From the NCBI GenBank assembly GCA_032622095.1, contig CP136069.1, positions 172,168,394 through 172,232,393 of the forward strand: a stretch of 64,000 bases of DNA, written 5' to 3'. The notes beneath the pieces were generated by a model. That model did not search any database. It was given only the letters and a program-made list of their open reading frames with translations, and was not told where the DNA came from. Source of the stretch: Siphonodentalium dalli (lineage: Eukaryota; Mollusca; Scaphopoda; Gadilida; Siphonodentaliidae). Each line of letters opens with the position of its first letter. Positions within the stretch are counted from its first letter, which is position 1. Below are positions 22,378 through 35,423 of the stretch, piece by piece. A program made the translations under genes and the position numbers.

Positions 22378-24857
22378 TGTCACAAGGTATTTCAACGAGA
22401 CAGTCCCTTGTTCAATATACATGAAGATTATAGTGCGGCTCCCTTTGGTCGCGCTATATATTTATAACGAAATTCTTATCATTTCTTATCATTTGCCTAC
22501 GATAAAGGGAGGGTGTCAGACCGGTTTTCCGAAGACCTATTACTACGAAGGCCCACAACTCCGAAGACCCGATTCTCCGACGGCCCATAACTCCGAAGAC
22601 CCGATTCTCCGACGGCCCATAACTCCGAAAGCCCACAACTCCGAAGGGCCGATTCTCCGAAGACCTATAACTCCGAAGACCTATAACTCCGAAGGGCCGA
22701 TTCTCCAAAGACCTATAACTCCGAAGGTCCGATTCTCTGAAGGTCCGATTCTCCGAAGATTTTGTTTTATCGGGGTATTATCGTTTACTAAATAGTGTAC
22801 AGTCCAGTGGCGAAGCCAAGGGGTCCCAAAATTCCCACTGCCCCCATTAAACCTCTACTTGCTATTTCAGACAATATGGGCCCCTACCAAAACATGTCCA
22901 ATGTCATGTAAACGCCCGGAAATCGTTCATGGGGCATCAAAATATTCAAACTGTTCCTACTGCCCCCACCTAAATGGGAATCCTGGCCCGCCACTGACTA
23001 TACACCAGATACTATAACGTTACGTTGGCCCATGAGATGCCAGAGTAAAATGTACAGGGGTGAACGGGGAAGAACTTGTGGCCCCTGTGCATGTTAGGCT
23101 ACTCTGACATTCTTGCAGCGTTTCGTTATAATATACCCGGTGCACACCAGTGGCAGAGCCAGGGTTCACATTTAGGGGTGCACATTAATTAACATATGTG
23201 GGGGATATGTGGGGGATATATCATGCATATGATATGCCTGATTTGGGGAGCGCATACATGGGAGGGGTCGCCCCCAATCGTTGGTCCGGGGGCTCCCCTG
23301 GGCAGGAACACTGTGAATATTTGAATGCCTAGGAGGGATTTCCTGACGTTTACATGACATTTGACATGTTTTTTTGGGGGCGGTCTTCCCTAGGGCCCCA
23401 TTGACCCCGCCACTGGATTGTACACTATTTAATAAGCGATAAAACATGATCTTCGGAGAATCGGACCTTCGGAGAATCGGCCCTTCGGAGTTATAGACCT
23501 TCGGAGTTATGGGCGTTCGGAGTTATAGGCCTTCGGAGTTATGGGCTTTCGGAGTTATGGGTCTTCGGAGTTATGGGATTTCGGGGAATCGGGACTTCGG
23601 ATTTATAGGCTTTCGGAGAATCGGGGCGTGGGAGAATCTGACCTTCGGAGAATCGGACCTTCGGAGTTATGGGTCTTCGGAAAAACGCTACGTAACCAAA
23701 GGGAGTTTCTCAAAATGCTCCTCTGAGTATGTGCGAAGAAACAGACCTCGTCTCCAATTTGGCTGCTAAAATCAGAGGTATGAACATGTGACTCATTAGC
23801 GCAAAGTACAAGCACAATTCTAGTTAATTTGTGCTTTGATCGCGAAATTTCTAACGAAATACTTCCCCTTCCCAGACGATAAAAAGCTTTTTTTTCTCAA
23901 AATAGGCCTCTGTGCATGCACGAAGAAATACCATCTGTCATCAATTTGTCTATGAAAGTAAAGTGGATAAACATGTGACACATGTGTGCAAAGTAAAAGT
24001 ACAACTCTAGTTGATATGTGCGTTTATTGTGCTGTAATTTCGTGTCAAATATCGTATGAATTCCAGACCGGTCTCCCGGGAAACGTCTCGGGTTCAAAGG
24101 GCTAAGGCCAACCAAAATTGTTTCTCAGGCAATTTTATTTTCAGATCGGTACGCAGCCCTGATAATTGGCTACGGCAATCGGCAATGCCGAAGCCATTTG
24201 CTGAAGCAAGCTGGGCCACGATAAAGGTTTGCCGTAGCAGATTGCCGAAGCCAAACAATCTGAATTAAAAGGGCTGGGTACGGGAGGGAGGAGTTATTTC
24301 AGTGATGAATGACTATTAGAATCCTGAATAAGTATGGGAAGCCGTTTTCACATTTTTGATTTATTTAGACTTTATGACGTCCAAATAAATAAAATAAATG
24401 AGAAAAAGGCTTGCCATAAATAATGAGACAAAATTGAAATATATGTAATGTAATGGCCAACTCCAATGAATATTTTGTTGGCAATTTGGCCCAGTGTAAG
24501 ACCATATCTATTTATCACTGAAACCAGTGACCATTTTTGTACGATATAGCAACCGAAAACAGCATGGTTTCCTCATCGATATGGAAACGAGTTGGTATGA
24601 TTTTGCAAATTTGAAACCAGGCAAAACAGCTTTCCTCAGGCACATTTTTTTTCACCGCATGACACGTCGCATCAGAAAGTAGAACTTCTTGGGAATTTCC
24701 CCACTGACGACAGACATTTATATGATAGATAGTATCCCATCTCTGAGCCATTGAATCAGCCCTATTCATATGATAGATAGTATCCCATCTCTGAGCCATT
24801 GAATCAGCCCTATATAGATATTCACAACGCATTTTTTTGCATCCGTGATATACTGTA
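22378..24857 (+). repeat. Tandem array unit 2 (2480 bp)
   Basis: Nearly identical to unit 1, with one fewer 16-bp motif in its right arm and an inserted 123-bp MITE at 24154-24276. Its first half matches unit 1 at diagnostic sites (GTGGCAGAGCC, CGCCCCCAATCG), while its second half matches unit 3. Confidence 0.9.
24148..24282. mobile_element. 123-bp MITE with 6-bp TSD in array unit 2
   Basis: Element 24154-24276 starts CAGCCCTGATAATT and ends AATTAAAAGGGCTG. It is flanked by GGTACG on both sides. Units 1 and 4 keep the uninterrupted site (ATCGGTACGGGAGG), so insertion with a 6-bp duplication is certain. CAG-starting ends suggest a hAT-like element. Confidence 0.85.
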
Positions 24858-27352
24858 TGTCACAAGGTATTTCAACGAGACAGTCCCTTGTTCAATATAC
24901 ATGAAGATTATAGTGCGGCTCCCTTTGGTCGCGCTATATATTTATAACGAAATTCTTATCATTTCTTATCATTTGCCTACGATAAAGGGAGGGTGTCAGA
25001 CCGGTTTTCCGAAGACCTATTACTACGAAGGCCCACAACTCCGAAGACCCGATTCTCCGACGGCCCATAACTCCGAAGACCCGATTCTCCGACGGCCCAT
25101 AACTCCAAAAGCCCACAACTCCGAAGGGCCGATTCTCCGAAGACCTATAACTCCGAAGACCTATAACTCCGAAGGGCCGATTCTCCAAAGACCTATAACT
25201 CCGAAGGTCCGATTCTCTGAAGGTCCGATTCTCCGAAGATTTTGTTTTATCGGGGTATTATCGTTTACTAAATAGTGTACAGTCCAGTGGCGAAGCCAAG
25301 GGGTCCCAAAATTCCCACTGCCCCCATTAAACCTCTACTTGCTATTTCAGACAATATGGGCCCCTACCAAAACATGTCCAATGTCATGTAAACGCCCGGA
25401 AATCGTTCATGGGGCATCAAAATATTCAAACTGTTCCTACTGCCCCCACCTAAATGGGAATCCTGGCCCGCCACTGACTATACACCAGATACTATAACGT
25501 TACGTTGGCCCATGAGATGCCAGAGTAAAATGTACAGGGGTGAACGGGGAAGAACTTGTGGCCCCTGTGCATGTTAGGCTACTCTGACATTCTTGCAGCG
25601 TTTCGTTATAATATACCCGGTGCACACCAGTGGCGGAGCCAGGGTTCACATTTAGGGGTGCACATTAATTAACATATGTGGGGGATAAGTGGGGGATATA
25701 TCATGCATATGATATGCCTGATTTGGGGAGCGCATACATGGGAGGGGTCGCCCCAATCGTTGGTCCGGGGGCTCCCCTGGGCAGGAACACTGTGAATATT
25801 TGAATGCCTAGGAGGGATTTCCTGACGTTTACATGACATTTGACATGTTTTTTTGGGGGCGGTCTTCCCTAGGGCCCCATTGACCCCGCCACTGGATTGT
25901 ACACTATTTAATAAGCGATAAAACATGATCTTCGGAGAATCGGACCTTCGGAGAATCGGACCTTCGGAGAATCGGCCCTTCGGAGTTATAGACCTTCGGA
26001 GTTATGGGCGTTCGGAGTTATAGGCCTTCGGAGTTATGGGCTTTCGGAGTTATGGGTCTTCGGAGTTATGGGATTTCGGGGAATCGGGACTTCGGATTTA
26101 TAGGCTTTCGGAGAATCGGGGCGTGGGAGAATCTGACCTTCGGAGAATCGGACCTTCGGAGTTATGGGTCTTCGGAAAAACGCTACGTAACCAAAGGGAG
26201 TTTCTCAAAATGCTCCTCTGAGTATGTGCGAAGAAACAGACCTCGTCTCCAATTTGGCTGCTAAAATCAGAGGTATGAACATGTGACTCATTAGCGCAAA
26301 GTACAAGCACAATTCTAGTTAATTTGTGCTTTGATCGCGAAATTTCTAACGAAATACTTCCCCTTCCCAGACGATAAAAAGCTTTTTTTTCTCAAAATAG
26401 GCCTCTGTGCATGCACGAAGAAATACCATCTGTCATCAATTTGTCTATGAAAGTAAAGTGGATAAACATGTGACACATGTGTGCAAAGTAAAAGTACAAC
26501 TCTAGTTGATATGTGCGTTTATTGTGCTGTAATTTCGTGTCAAATATCGTATGAATTCCAGACCGGTCTCCCGGGAAACGTCTCGGGTTCAAAGGGCTAA
26601 GGCCAACCAAAATTGTTTCTCAGGCAATTTTATTTTCAGATCGGTACGCAGCCCTGATAATTGGCTACGGCAATCGGCAATGCCGAAGCCATTTGCTGAA
26701 GCAAGCTGGGCCACGATAAAGGTTTGCCGTAGCAGATTGCCGAAGCCAAACAATCTGAATTAAAAGGGCTGGGTACGGGAGGGAGGAGTTATTTCAGTGA
26801 TGAATGACTATTAGAATCCTGAATAAGTATGGGAAGCCGTTTTCACATTTTTGATTTATTTAGACTTTATGACGTCCAAATAAATAAAATAAATGAGAAA
26901 AAGGCTTGCCATAAATAATGAGACAAAATTGAAATATATGTAATGTAATGGCCAACTCCAATGAATATTTTGTTGGCAATTTGGCCCAGTGTAAGACCAT
27001 ATCTATTTATCACTGAAACCAGTGACCATTTTTGTACGATATAGCAACCGAAAACAGCATGGTTTCCTCATCGATATGGAAACGAGTTGGTATGATTTTG
27101 CAAATTTGAAACCAGGCAAAACAGCTTTCCTCAGGCACATTTTTTTTCACCGCATGACACGTCGCATCAGAAAGTAGAACTTCTTGGGAATTTCCCCACT
27201 GACGACAGACATTTATATGATAGATAGTATCCCATCTCTGAGCCATTGAATCAGCCCTATTCATATGATAGATAGTATCCCATCTCTGAGCCATTGAATC
27301 AGCCCTATATAGATATTCACAACGCATTTTTTTGCATCCGTGATATACTGTA
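24858..27352 (+). repeat. Tandem array unit 3 (2495 bp)
   Basis: First half shares variants with unit 4 (GTGGCGGAGCC, CGCCCCAATCG, GGGGATAAGTGG); the second half carries the MITE shared with unit 2. It therefore looks like a recombinant between neighbours. Confidence 0.9.
26643..26777. mobile_element. 123-bp MITE with 6-bp TSD in array unit 3
   Basis: Element 26649-26771, identical in position and flanks (GGTACG) to the copy in unit 2. It was copied by duplication of the array unit rather than by a separate insertion. Confidence 0.85.
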
Positions 27353-29667
27353 TGTCACAAGGTATTTCAACGAGACAGTCCCTTGTTCAATATACATGAA
27401 GATTATAGTGCGGCTCCCTTTGGTCGCGCTATATATTTATAACGAAATTCTTATCATTTCTTATCATTTGCCTACGATAAAGGGAGGGTGTCAGACCGGT
27501 TTTCCGAAGACCTATTACTACGAAGGCCCACAACTCCGAAGACCCGATTCTCCGACGGCCCATAACTCCGAAGACCCGATTCTCCGACGGCCCATAACTC
27601 CAAAAGCCCACAACTCCGAAGGGCCGATTCTCCGAAGACCTATAACTCCGAAGACCTATAACTCCGAAGGGCCGATTCTCCAAAGACCTATAACTCCGAA
27701 GGTCCGATTCTCTGAAGGTCCGATTCTCCGAAGATTTTGTTTTATCGGGGTATTATCGTTTACTAAATAGTGTACAGTCCAGTGGCGAAGCCAAGGGGTC
27801 CCAAAATTCCCACTGCCCCCATTAAACCTCTACTTGCTATTTCAGACAATATGGGCCCCTACCAAAACATGTCCAATGTCATGTAAACGCCCGGAAATCG
27901 TTCATGGGGCATCAAAATATTCAAACTGTTCCTACTGCCCCCACCTAAATGGGAATCCTGGCCCGCCACTGACTATACACCAGATACTATAACGTTACGT
28001 TGGCCCATGAGATGCCAGAGTAAAATGTACAGGGGTGAACGGGGAAGAACTTGTGGCCCCTGTGCATGTTAGGCTACTCTGACATTCTTGCAGCGTTTCG
28101 TTATAATATACCCGGTGCACACCAGTGGCGGAGCCAGGGTTCACATTTAGGGGTGCACATTAATTAACATATGTGGGGGATAAGTGGGGGATATATCATG
28201 CATATGATATGCCTGATTTGGGGAGCGCATACATGGGAGGGGTCGCCCCAATCGTTGGTCCGGGGGCTCCCCTGGGCAGGAACACTGTGAATATTTGAAT
28301 GCCTAGGAGGGATTTCCTGACGTTTACATGACATTTGACATGTTTTTTTGGGGGCGGTCTTCCCTAGGGCCCCATTGACCCCGCCACTGGATTGTACACT
28401 ATTTAATAAGCGATAAAACATGATCTTCGGAGAATCGGACCTTCGGAGAATCGGACCTTCGGAGAATCGGCCCTTCGGAGTTATAGACCTTCGGAGTTAT
28501 GGGCGTTCGGAGTTATAGGCCTTCGGAGTTATGGGCTTTCGGAGTTATGGGTCTTCGGAGTTATGGGATTTCGGGGAATCGGGACTTCGGATTTATAGGC
28601 TTTCGGAGAATCGGGGCGTGGGAGAATCTGACCTTCGGAGAATCGGACCTTCGGAGTTATGGGTCTTCGGAAAAACGCTACGTAACCAAAGGGAGTTTCT
28701 CAAAATGCTCCTCTGAGTATGTGCGAAGAAACAGACCTCGTCTCCAATTTGGCTGCTAAAATCAGAGGTATGAACATGTGACTCATTAGCGCAAAGTACA
28801 AGCACAATTCTAGTTAATTTGTGCTTTGATCGCGAAATTTCTAACGAAATACTTCCCCTTCCCAGACGATAAAAAGCTTTTTTTTCTCAAAATAGGCCTC
28901 TGTGCATGCACGAAGAAATACCATCTGTCATCAATTTGTCTATGAAAGTAAAGTGGATAAACATGTGTGCAAAGTAAAAGTACAACTCTAGTTGATATGT
29001 GCGTTTATTGTGCTGTAATTTCGTGTCAAATATCGTATGAATTCCAGACCGGTCTCCCGGGATATAGGAATATAAGGATTGGACCAGTATTCCGGTCTCT
29101 CGGGTTCAAAGGGCTAAGGCCAACCAAAATAGTTTCTCAGGCAATTTTATTTTCAGATCGGTACGGGAGGGAGGAGTTATTTCAGTGATGAATGACTATT
29201 AGAATCCTGAATAAGTATGGGAAGCCGTTTTCACATTTTTGATTTATTTAGACTTTATGACGTCCAAATAAATAAAATAAATGAGAAAAAGGCTTGCCAT
29301 AAATAATGAGACAAAATTGAAATATATGTAATGTAATGCCAACTCCAATGAATATTTTGTTGGCAATTTGGCACAGTGTAAGACCATATCTATTTATCAC
29401 TGAAACCAGTGACCATTTTTGTACGATATAGCAACCGAAAACAGCATGGTTTCCTCATCGATATGGAAACGAGTTGGTATGATTTTGCAAATTTGAAACC
29501 AGGCAAAACAGCTTTCCTCGGGCACATTTTTTTTCACCGCATGACACGTCGCATCAGAAAGTAGAACTTCTTGGGAATTTCCCCACTGACGACAGACATT
29601 TATATGATAGATAGTATCCCATCTCTGAGCCATTGAATCAGCCCTATTCATATGATAGATAGTATCC
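27353..29667 (+). repeat. Tandem array unit 4, truncated at its right end (2315 bp)
   Basis: Like unit 3 in its first half but without the MITE. It has a private change at about 29060-29098 (an extra ATATAGGAATATAAGG-type insertion next to CTCCCGGG) and a 9-bp deletion near 28963. It ends inside the 46-bp duplication at AGATAGTATCC, where unrelated sequence begins. Confidence 0.88.
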
Positions 29668-30970
29668 GGGTGGTGGTTCTGCCAATAAAAGAGTGGTTAT
29701 GTCCCCGGGTGGTGGTTCTGCCAATAAAAGAGGGGTTTTGACCAAATTCCAAGCTCCTGTGGTAAAACACATGAAAATGTTGTAACATCAAAGAATGCCG
29801 GACTGCTGCTGAGTATGGATATTTTGTGCACGGAATTTCTGTGCATGAAACAACTCACGCTCTGAGATCCTTTGCAAAACATATCCCCAATATGGAGATA
29901 AAGTCAACGTATGGTCAATAGTTTTGTTATCCCGCGTGAGGCCCAAAACACAAATGCATAAACAACGACCCACGTGTTCACATTTCCCACCAAAATGCAA
30001 TTCTATTTCATAACATGGGCTAAAACTCTGTTCCATAGCAGTGGTCGTCAGTACAGTTGTTGGACTAATGCAGGCGTTCGGAGTTTGAACGATTTCGCTA
30101 CCATTCATATTTTGCCACTATAAATATCTTCTGCAGTATTATGACGTAACAGCGCACAAATAGTTTTATGATTTACAGAATATATCCTTTCGGATTCATT
30201 TTCACGGAAGCTACCTGTTTTTCGGAAATTATTTGGAAATACGTAATTCAATTCTCCTTGCTAGGTATTAATGGTCAATGCATAGATGCTTTTTTGTGTA
30301 AATTATACCTGCCAGAATCGAATAAATTTGTAAACACTATAACTGGTAGCTTGTTCTTTTATTTAGTCTTCAATCAGATGGCGGTCTCATACTATCTTTG
30401 AATCTATTTCGTGTCCATGTGATTGAACCCAATAACTTCATATTACACGGGATATGTCGGGCAGGTGTATTGCCATGCTTATATTTAATCATATCAGACT
30501 GTTTGCGTGATGCCAATAGCTTCTTTTTAGGCTGTTACAACTGCGTTTTACATTCAATACTACAGTTGTATTGCGTACGTTTATTGGGTGCATATTGCGC
30601 TTAGATATTAGAATATTTTTGTTGGTAAAAGCCGATGTTCAACTGCGAGGTACGATTAATATCCGATGGGCTATTATCGGCCGATTCCGATTATCGGAAC
30701 ATCACTAACATTGAAGGGACGGGCGGTCTTTGTTTTAAGTTATAATTTAGAAATAACATAAAATTATGATAATTTCCTCAAGAATATATACTAATAGTAC
30801 AGCATAACGATGATATGAATGCGATATTATTCACAATTTTTAATTTCTCGCGAAAAGCAGTGGATTGTTTGTATGATGAGTCACAATATTGCGCCATTTC
30901 CTTATTTAGATTCGCGCGCTTTACGTCGGTTGTAGAACACCTAATTTGGGGCGCTTAAAACTTACAATAC
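29668..30970. other. Intergenic stretch after the array
   Basis: A ~37-bp block (GGGTGGTGGTTCTGCC...) is duplicated at 29668 and 29705. A hAT-like end, complement of TAGTGATGTTCCGAT-type termini, lies near 30655-30710 (ATCGGCCGATTCCGATTATC, then GGAACATCACTA). Frames at 30168-30604 are AT-driven and not supported as genes. Confidence 0.4.
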
Positions 30971-31894
30971 GATTCATCTAGGGTCCTGCGAAAATTCGAT
31001 ATTCGATTTGAGATTCAAAATTCAAATTCAATTCGAATTCGATTCAAAATTGCCAACTCGAAATTTCGAATATACACTGATGGAAAAGTAGGCTGTTTAC
31101 GGGCAGGTACACACGTCGATCTTAGCTGTTTTGTGCCATTTAATTACAGAAAATAATGTATATATGTACCTTATAATTCTCATTGTACATCGCGATTATA
31201 TATATTAAATATAAGTATAGACAGCAATTAGCCACTATAGGACAACTAAATACGTCTGATTTCTATCTTTGAACATGGTAGCCAAAAGCTCGGAGATCGC
31301 CGATGGACCGACGACGCGCGTAAATTATAATAGCTATGAGACTGATCAACCGCTAGTGTTAACCGCGGTCTATCTGTCTCAGATTCCGCGTTATGTAATA
31401 TAGCTCAGAATTTAAACAACACGCTTGCAAGCATCTGGGACAACGACCCAGCTATGGAATCATCTGTCCAAGCAGCATCCAGCACTACATAAACAGGCTA
31501 CACTGCGACTGTTGTTGCATCTTAAAGTTTTTAACAACGGGTGATTCCGAATGTTGATTTGCAATTTTGCATGCACATGCAATCTGTACAAATTTTGCGT
31601 GATTTTAATAATCCGTTTAGTGGTTATATATTAATCGTCATGACGGCCTCATGGACGTTTTAATCAATTATCAATTGAAGTTAATAGTATTGCAAATGAC
31701 GGTTCATCGCCACATAAGTTATGATGGAACTTCGTGCACGTAGTTCATGGAACGTTTCACAAATCGTTGACAAAACATGCCCAATTGAGATTACAACATA
31801 CAGATATGATTCGAATCGATATTCGATATTCGATTCGATTTCCTGAATTCGATTCGATCAAAATCTCCAATTCGCAGGACCCTATAGATTCATC
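30971..31894. mobile_element. hAT transposon copy 2 with 8-bp TSD
   Basis: Element 30979-31886 begins TAGGGTCCTGCGAA and ends TTCGCAGGACCCTATA. An exact 8-bp duplication, GATTCATC, flanks it (30971-30978 and 31887-31894). It matches the element at 802-1835 over most of its length, with a deletion that removes the cysteine half of the BED finger. It is non-autonomous. Confidence 0.88.
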
Positions 31895-34525
31895 GTAATA
31901 TTCCTTATTTGGTATGTATTACCAGATATAGGTTTATAGGAGAAAATATACTAACAGGATTGAAAAATATTCATCTCTTTGCGAGAACAATTATATTATG
32001 TACACGTTTTCTGTCCCAAACACGAAGTAATGTGGATTAGCTTCATTTTGAACTGATAGCGGGTAGAATGGGTCGATTAAAATAAAATGTTTTGGGATTT
32101 GAATGCGATTATTGATTGCGCCAATAATTTTATCTATGCATTCCACAGTGCAACGGAACATTTTCATTGGACGATCAGTGTTTGTCTGTGAACAAACGTA
32201 ACCTTTTTTATGTTTGTTTACATAGCCAATGATACAAACATGACAATAACATGCAATCTCTGATATTTATGATTTGTATAAGAACATCTGTCTATTATAT
32301 AATATTCTTTCTGTTTATGGCGGTTTTAGTGGATGTGACGATTTTAAAACCTATATCCACAGGGAAAGCCGCCGTATCTTTAAATAAACAATAATCTACT
32401 TCACATTAGGGGGTGGTCCCAGCCAGGGCCCAAGCTAGGTATTGAAAACAGGGAGAAATGAAGTCTCCCTCTGCAGATTTTAGGGAGACTTGAGCCAGAA
32501 TAGGGAGACTTATAAAAAAAAATACTTACTAATTTTCAAAATTCGCTTTATTTATCTGCACATCAATAAATAAGATAAAACAACAAGATAAAACATATTT
32601 AGCAAGATACAACACAAGAATAGCACCTGTATAGATCGATAATCTAAAATTTTAACTAAATTTATAACTTGAATTTTTTTTTAAACTGTTGACTTTTATC
32701 TGAAGAAATTAATTGTCTACTTCATAACTTTTAATATCTGAATTGTTATTATAAATTTAAATTTTTGGAAATGGCTTTTGGCCACTGCTGTAATGTGGGT
32801 GTCCGTTAACATAAACAATAAGGACTAATTAAGGAGGTGTAAAAGCTTTTAATTTTGTTTCTAGAGAGTTTATTGTTGAACAGTGTTCATCACGACCGTC
32901 AGTGTTGTCTGATGATAATCCGATTAAAGCAATAAACTTGACGATAGTGGTTAATGTGTTCTTAACAGAGACCAGTTGAGCTTATAATATGCACCAGCAG
33001 GTTATTTAAATACCAGCATTGAAACGAAGTAGGCCTACAAGGCTACATGCAATTAATTTGCAACCGTTAACAGACGTACCGGTATATACGCGGAGCACGT
33101 GGTCTGAGCGATAGATTGACAACAATTGTAATTTGCAAACACATAGTTTTGACACAAATTAATCCTTTTAAATGAGTTTGGATAGTAATAGTTTATTATG
33201 TAGATCTTTTATTTAACTAAGAACATTAAATTAAGTACTTCCAACGCACATTCAAACCTCTGTGTTTAATAGTAAGCAAGCACGTGTTCTTGTTTGTAAA
33301 CAAAATAAAATGCAATTCCAAAAAGTAAAAAGTTGGATTGGGAAACGGAATCCGACACAAACTACTTTTGTAAAAGTGAAAATTCATAGATATGTTTTAG
33401 TTTAATTTCAACGACAGTATTATTTGTTCACTTTGGCTACTGCATGAGCAGTGGAAACCATGTATGGCTATACAATTTGCGGTTACAAAATGACCCGACG
33501 GAACAAATTAAGTAAGGTCTAAATTCCAGTCTCCTTAAAACGAACCAGTAGCTCATCATAAACTTCGTTGCTCAGCGCAATTTGCCATTTCCAAAAGCAC
33601 CCAATCTGATTAGAATATGTGGATAGGGTACACCATGTATAATTTATAAATAAAATGCCTCGTTGGAACAGTTGAGACTATATATAATTTTTTTGCAAAA
33701 CGAGCAGAAACGAGTCTAATTTTCACCGGTAATATTACCGTAAATCCTAAGCTAGTTTTGTCAAATTTGGAAGGCGACTTCGTTTTCGCCTTGCGAACAT
33801 CCGAGGGCGACTTCGCCGGCCCGAGGGCGAAATTCTCGCCCGAGTCGCCTCCTAGCGTGGGACTCCCAGCTCTCGAGATTACATGCTTTTCTGTGACTTT
33901 TGTGAGCCAATATTGCAACAAACATTGAATTAGTTACCCAGGAGAAAAACCATAATTGTAAGCGACCCAAAGCTCAAAGTCACTTATATCATTCAATTTC
34001 GAGTTGGCACCTTTATATATAGTGAAGTACATTATTAAGGAATGGGTATTAACTAAAGAAATATATTCCCGGTTCCCTACCGGTATGTTATTGTTTCAAC
34101 TTTATATGGTTCTGTGTCTAAACTTTAAAAAGTTCCCAGGTTTTGTACTGGTGGAATATGATCTCTACAGGCATCAGCCAGAGTAGAGATTCATGGCAAG
34201 ATCTACACTAAATTAACCCCTCTGGGGACCTAATTCTACAAATGTCAGACACAATATTTCAAGGCTTGAAAATAAGCCTTAGACGCTATAGCCTTCTGGC
34301 ATATATGAGAATAAAATGAGATCAGCGGTTTCAGTGAAGAGTACATGCAGGTGGACATAAAATAAAAACAATTTCTATAGTGAGTTATAAGAGTATATAT
34401 TGGAATGGTCTATATTCATTTGGAGGGTGTTCAAGTAATGAAAGCGGATGACACGCATAAAAACAGATCAAACAAGCTCTAGCAGATTATTCAGATTCAT
34501 TGGTGGGAAATGTTCAGAAATTTAG
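31895..34525. other. Intergenic stretch, possible degraded hAT-like element
   Basis: CAGGGCCCAAGCTAGG at about 32425 and a diverged inverse (CCTAGCGTGGGACTCCCAG) at about 33850 could be ends of a ~1.4-kb element, but no target duplication is evident. 32500-33600 is AT-rich and non-coding. 34115-34205 is a repeat shared with 59985-60075 (ACTGGTGGAATATGATCTC, then CCAGAGTAGA). No gene is supported. Confidence 0.35.
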
Positions 34526-34907
34526 TTAACCCTTTACCCAACAGTTATGCCCTGTGCCAATGCATTCTCGTATATATGCGAGTCGACCATAGGTCGCCTC
34601 GCATATATAAGAGAATGCATTGGCTTAACACATTAAAAATTATAAAATTGTTAAAGAATGTAAGAAAAAATGGTAAAAAAAAAGATTTTTTTAGGCCAAT
34701 GCATTCTCTTATATATGCGAGGCGACCTATGGTCGACTCGCATATATAAGAGAATGCATTGGCACAGGGCATAACTGTAACTATCACAATGTGGTCAAGG
34801 AGCCGGTTCCAATGATATCCATATTTGTATGGTTATATTGAGACAGACCGAAGATATTTTAGGCTGTTGAAGCTTTATTTGGCCGGTTTTGTTGGGTAAA
34901 GGGTTAA
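34526..34907. mobile_element. piggyBac-like twin-hairpin MITE (copy C)
   Basis: TTAA at 34526-34529 and 34904-34907 flank CCCTTTACCCAACAG ... TGTTGGGTAAAGGG. Two mirrored palindromes (about 34555-34624 and 34695-34763). Relative to copy B the element is inverted and has a shortened left shoulder. Confidence 0.85.
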
Positions 34908-34954
34908 ACGAAGGGCCGTCAATGAGTAGTTAGTACAGAAAAAAAGAGTTAAAT

Positions 34955-35093
34955 ATAGTGATGTTCCAATAATGAAAAAGCTTATCAGTACTGTCACCTG
35001 CACTGTAGTGGCATCGCCATCAGAACTTCAGTACGAAAACGACTCAGGTCGGCTTGAGCTGGCCTAGATCCTAATATACTTGAATGTATATGG
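34955..35093. mobile_element. Short hAT-like MITE, ends TAGTGATGTTCC
   Basis: TAGTGATGTTCCAATAA on the left and TGGAACATCACTG on the right are inverted ends about 130 bp apart. A related end fragment occurs near 30695. No target duplication could be confirmed. Confidence 0.45.
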
Positions 35094-35423
35094 AACATCA
35101 CTGGAATTTCATGGTTGATCAACTGAATCCGAATTTCATGGTCATTGATTTTCCAATCCAGTCTCCACTGTTAATCCCATTCAAAATCGGCGAGCTCACC
35201 GGTTTCCGTGTCAAGACACCATTTCACTTCGAAGTTTGAGTTGAAATTTTTATGTATTGTAAACAGTACTATTTCCTTCACATAATAATGATCAAGAATG
35301 ATTACGGTATTCCAATTTTATAGTTTTACCATGTGCATACACTGTCATAATAATCATATTCCATATCATTATATTCCTCAATGTTCCCTCCAGTTCAACG
35401 TACAGATCCACTGATTTCAATCT

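Noticed and set aside
20054-27770. Repeated frames reading RRPITPKAHNSEGPIL-type peptides and their minus-strand partners
   Set aside because: They are translations of the 16-bp satellite arms and occur on both strands; no start, splice or family support.
20011-29667. CRISPR-like spacing of short repeats
   Set aside because: The motif is 16 bp in direct contact without unique spacers, and the genome is eukaryotic.
32425-33870. Possible hAT element with CAGGGCCC ends
   Set aside because: The ends match weakly and no 8-bp duplication was found, so it is mentioned only as a possibility.
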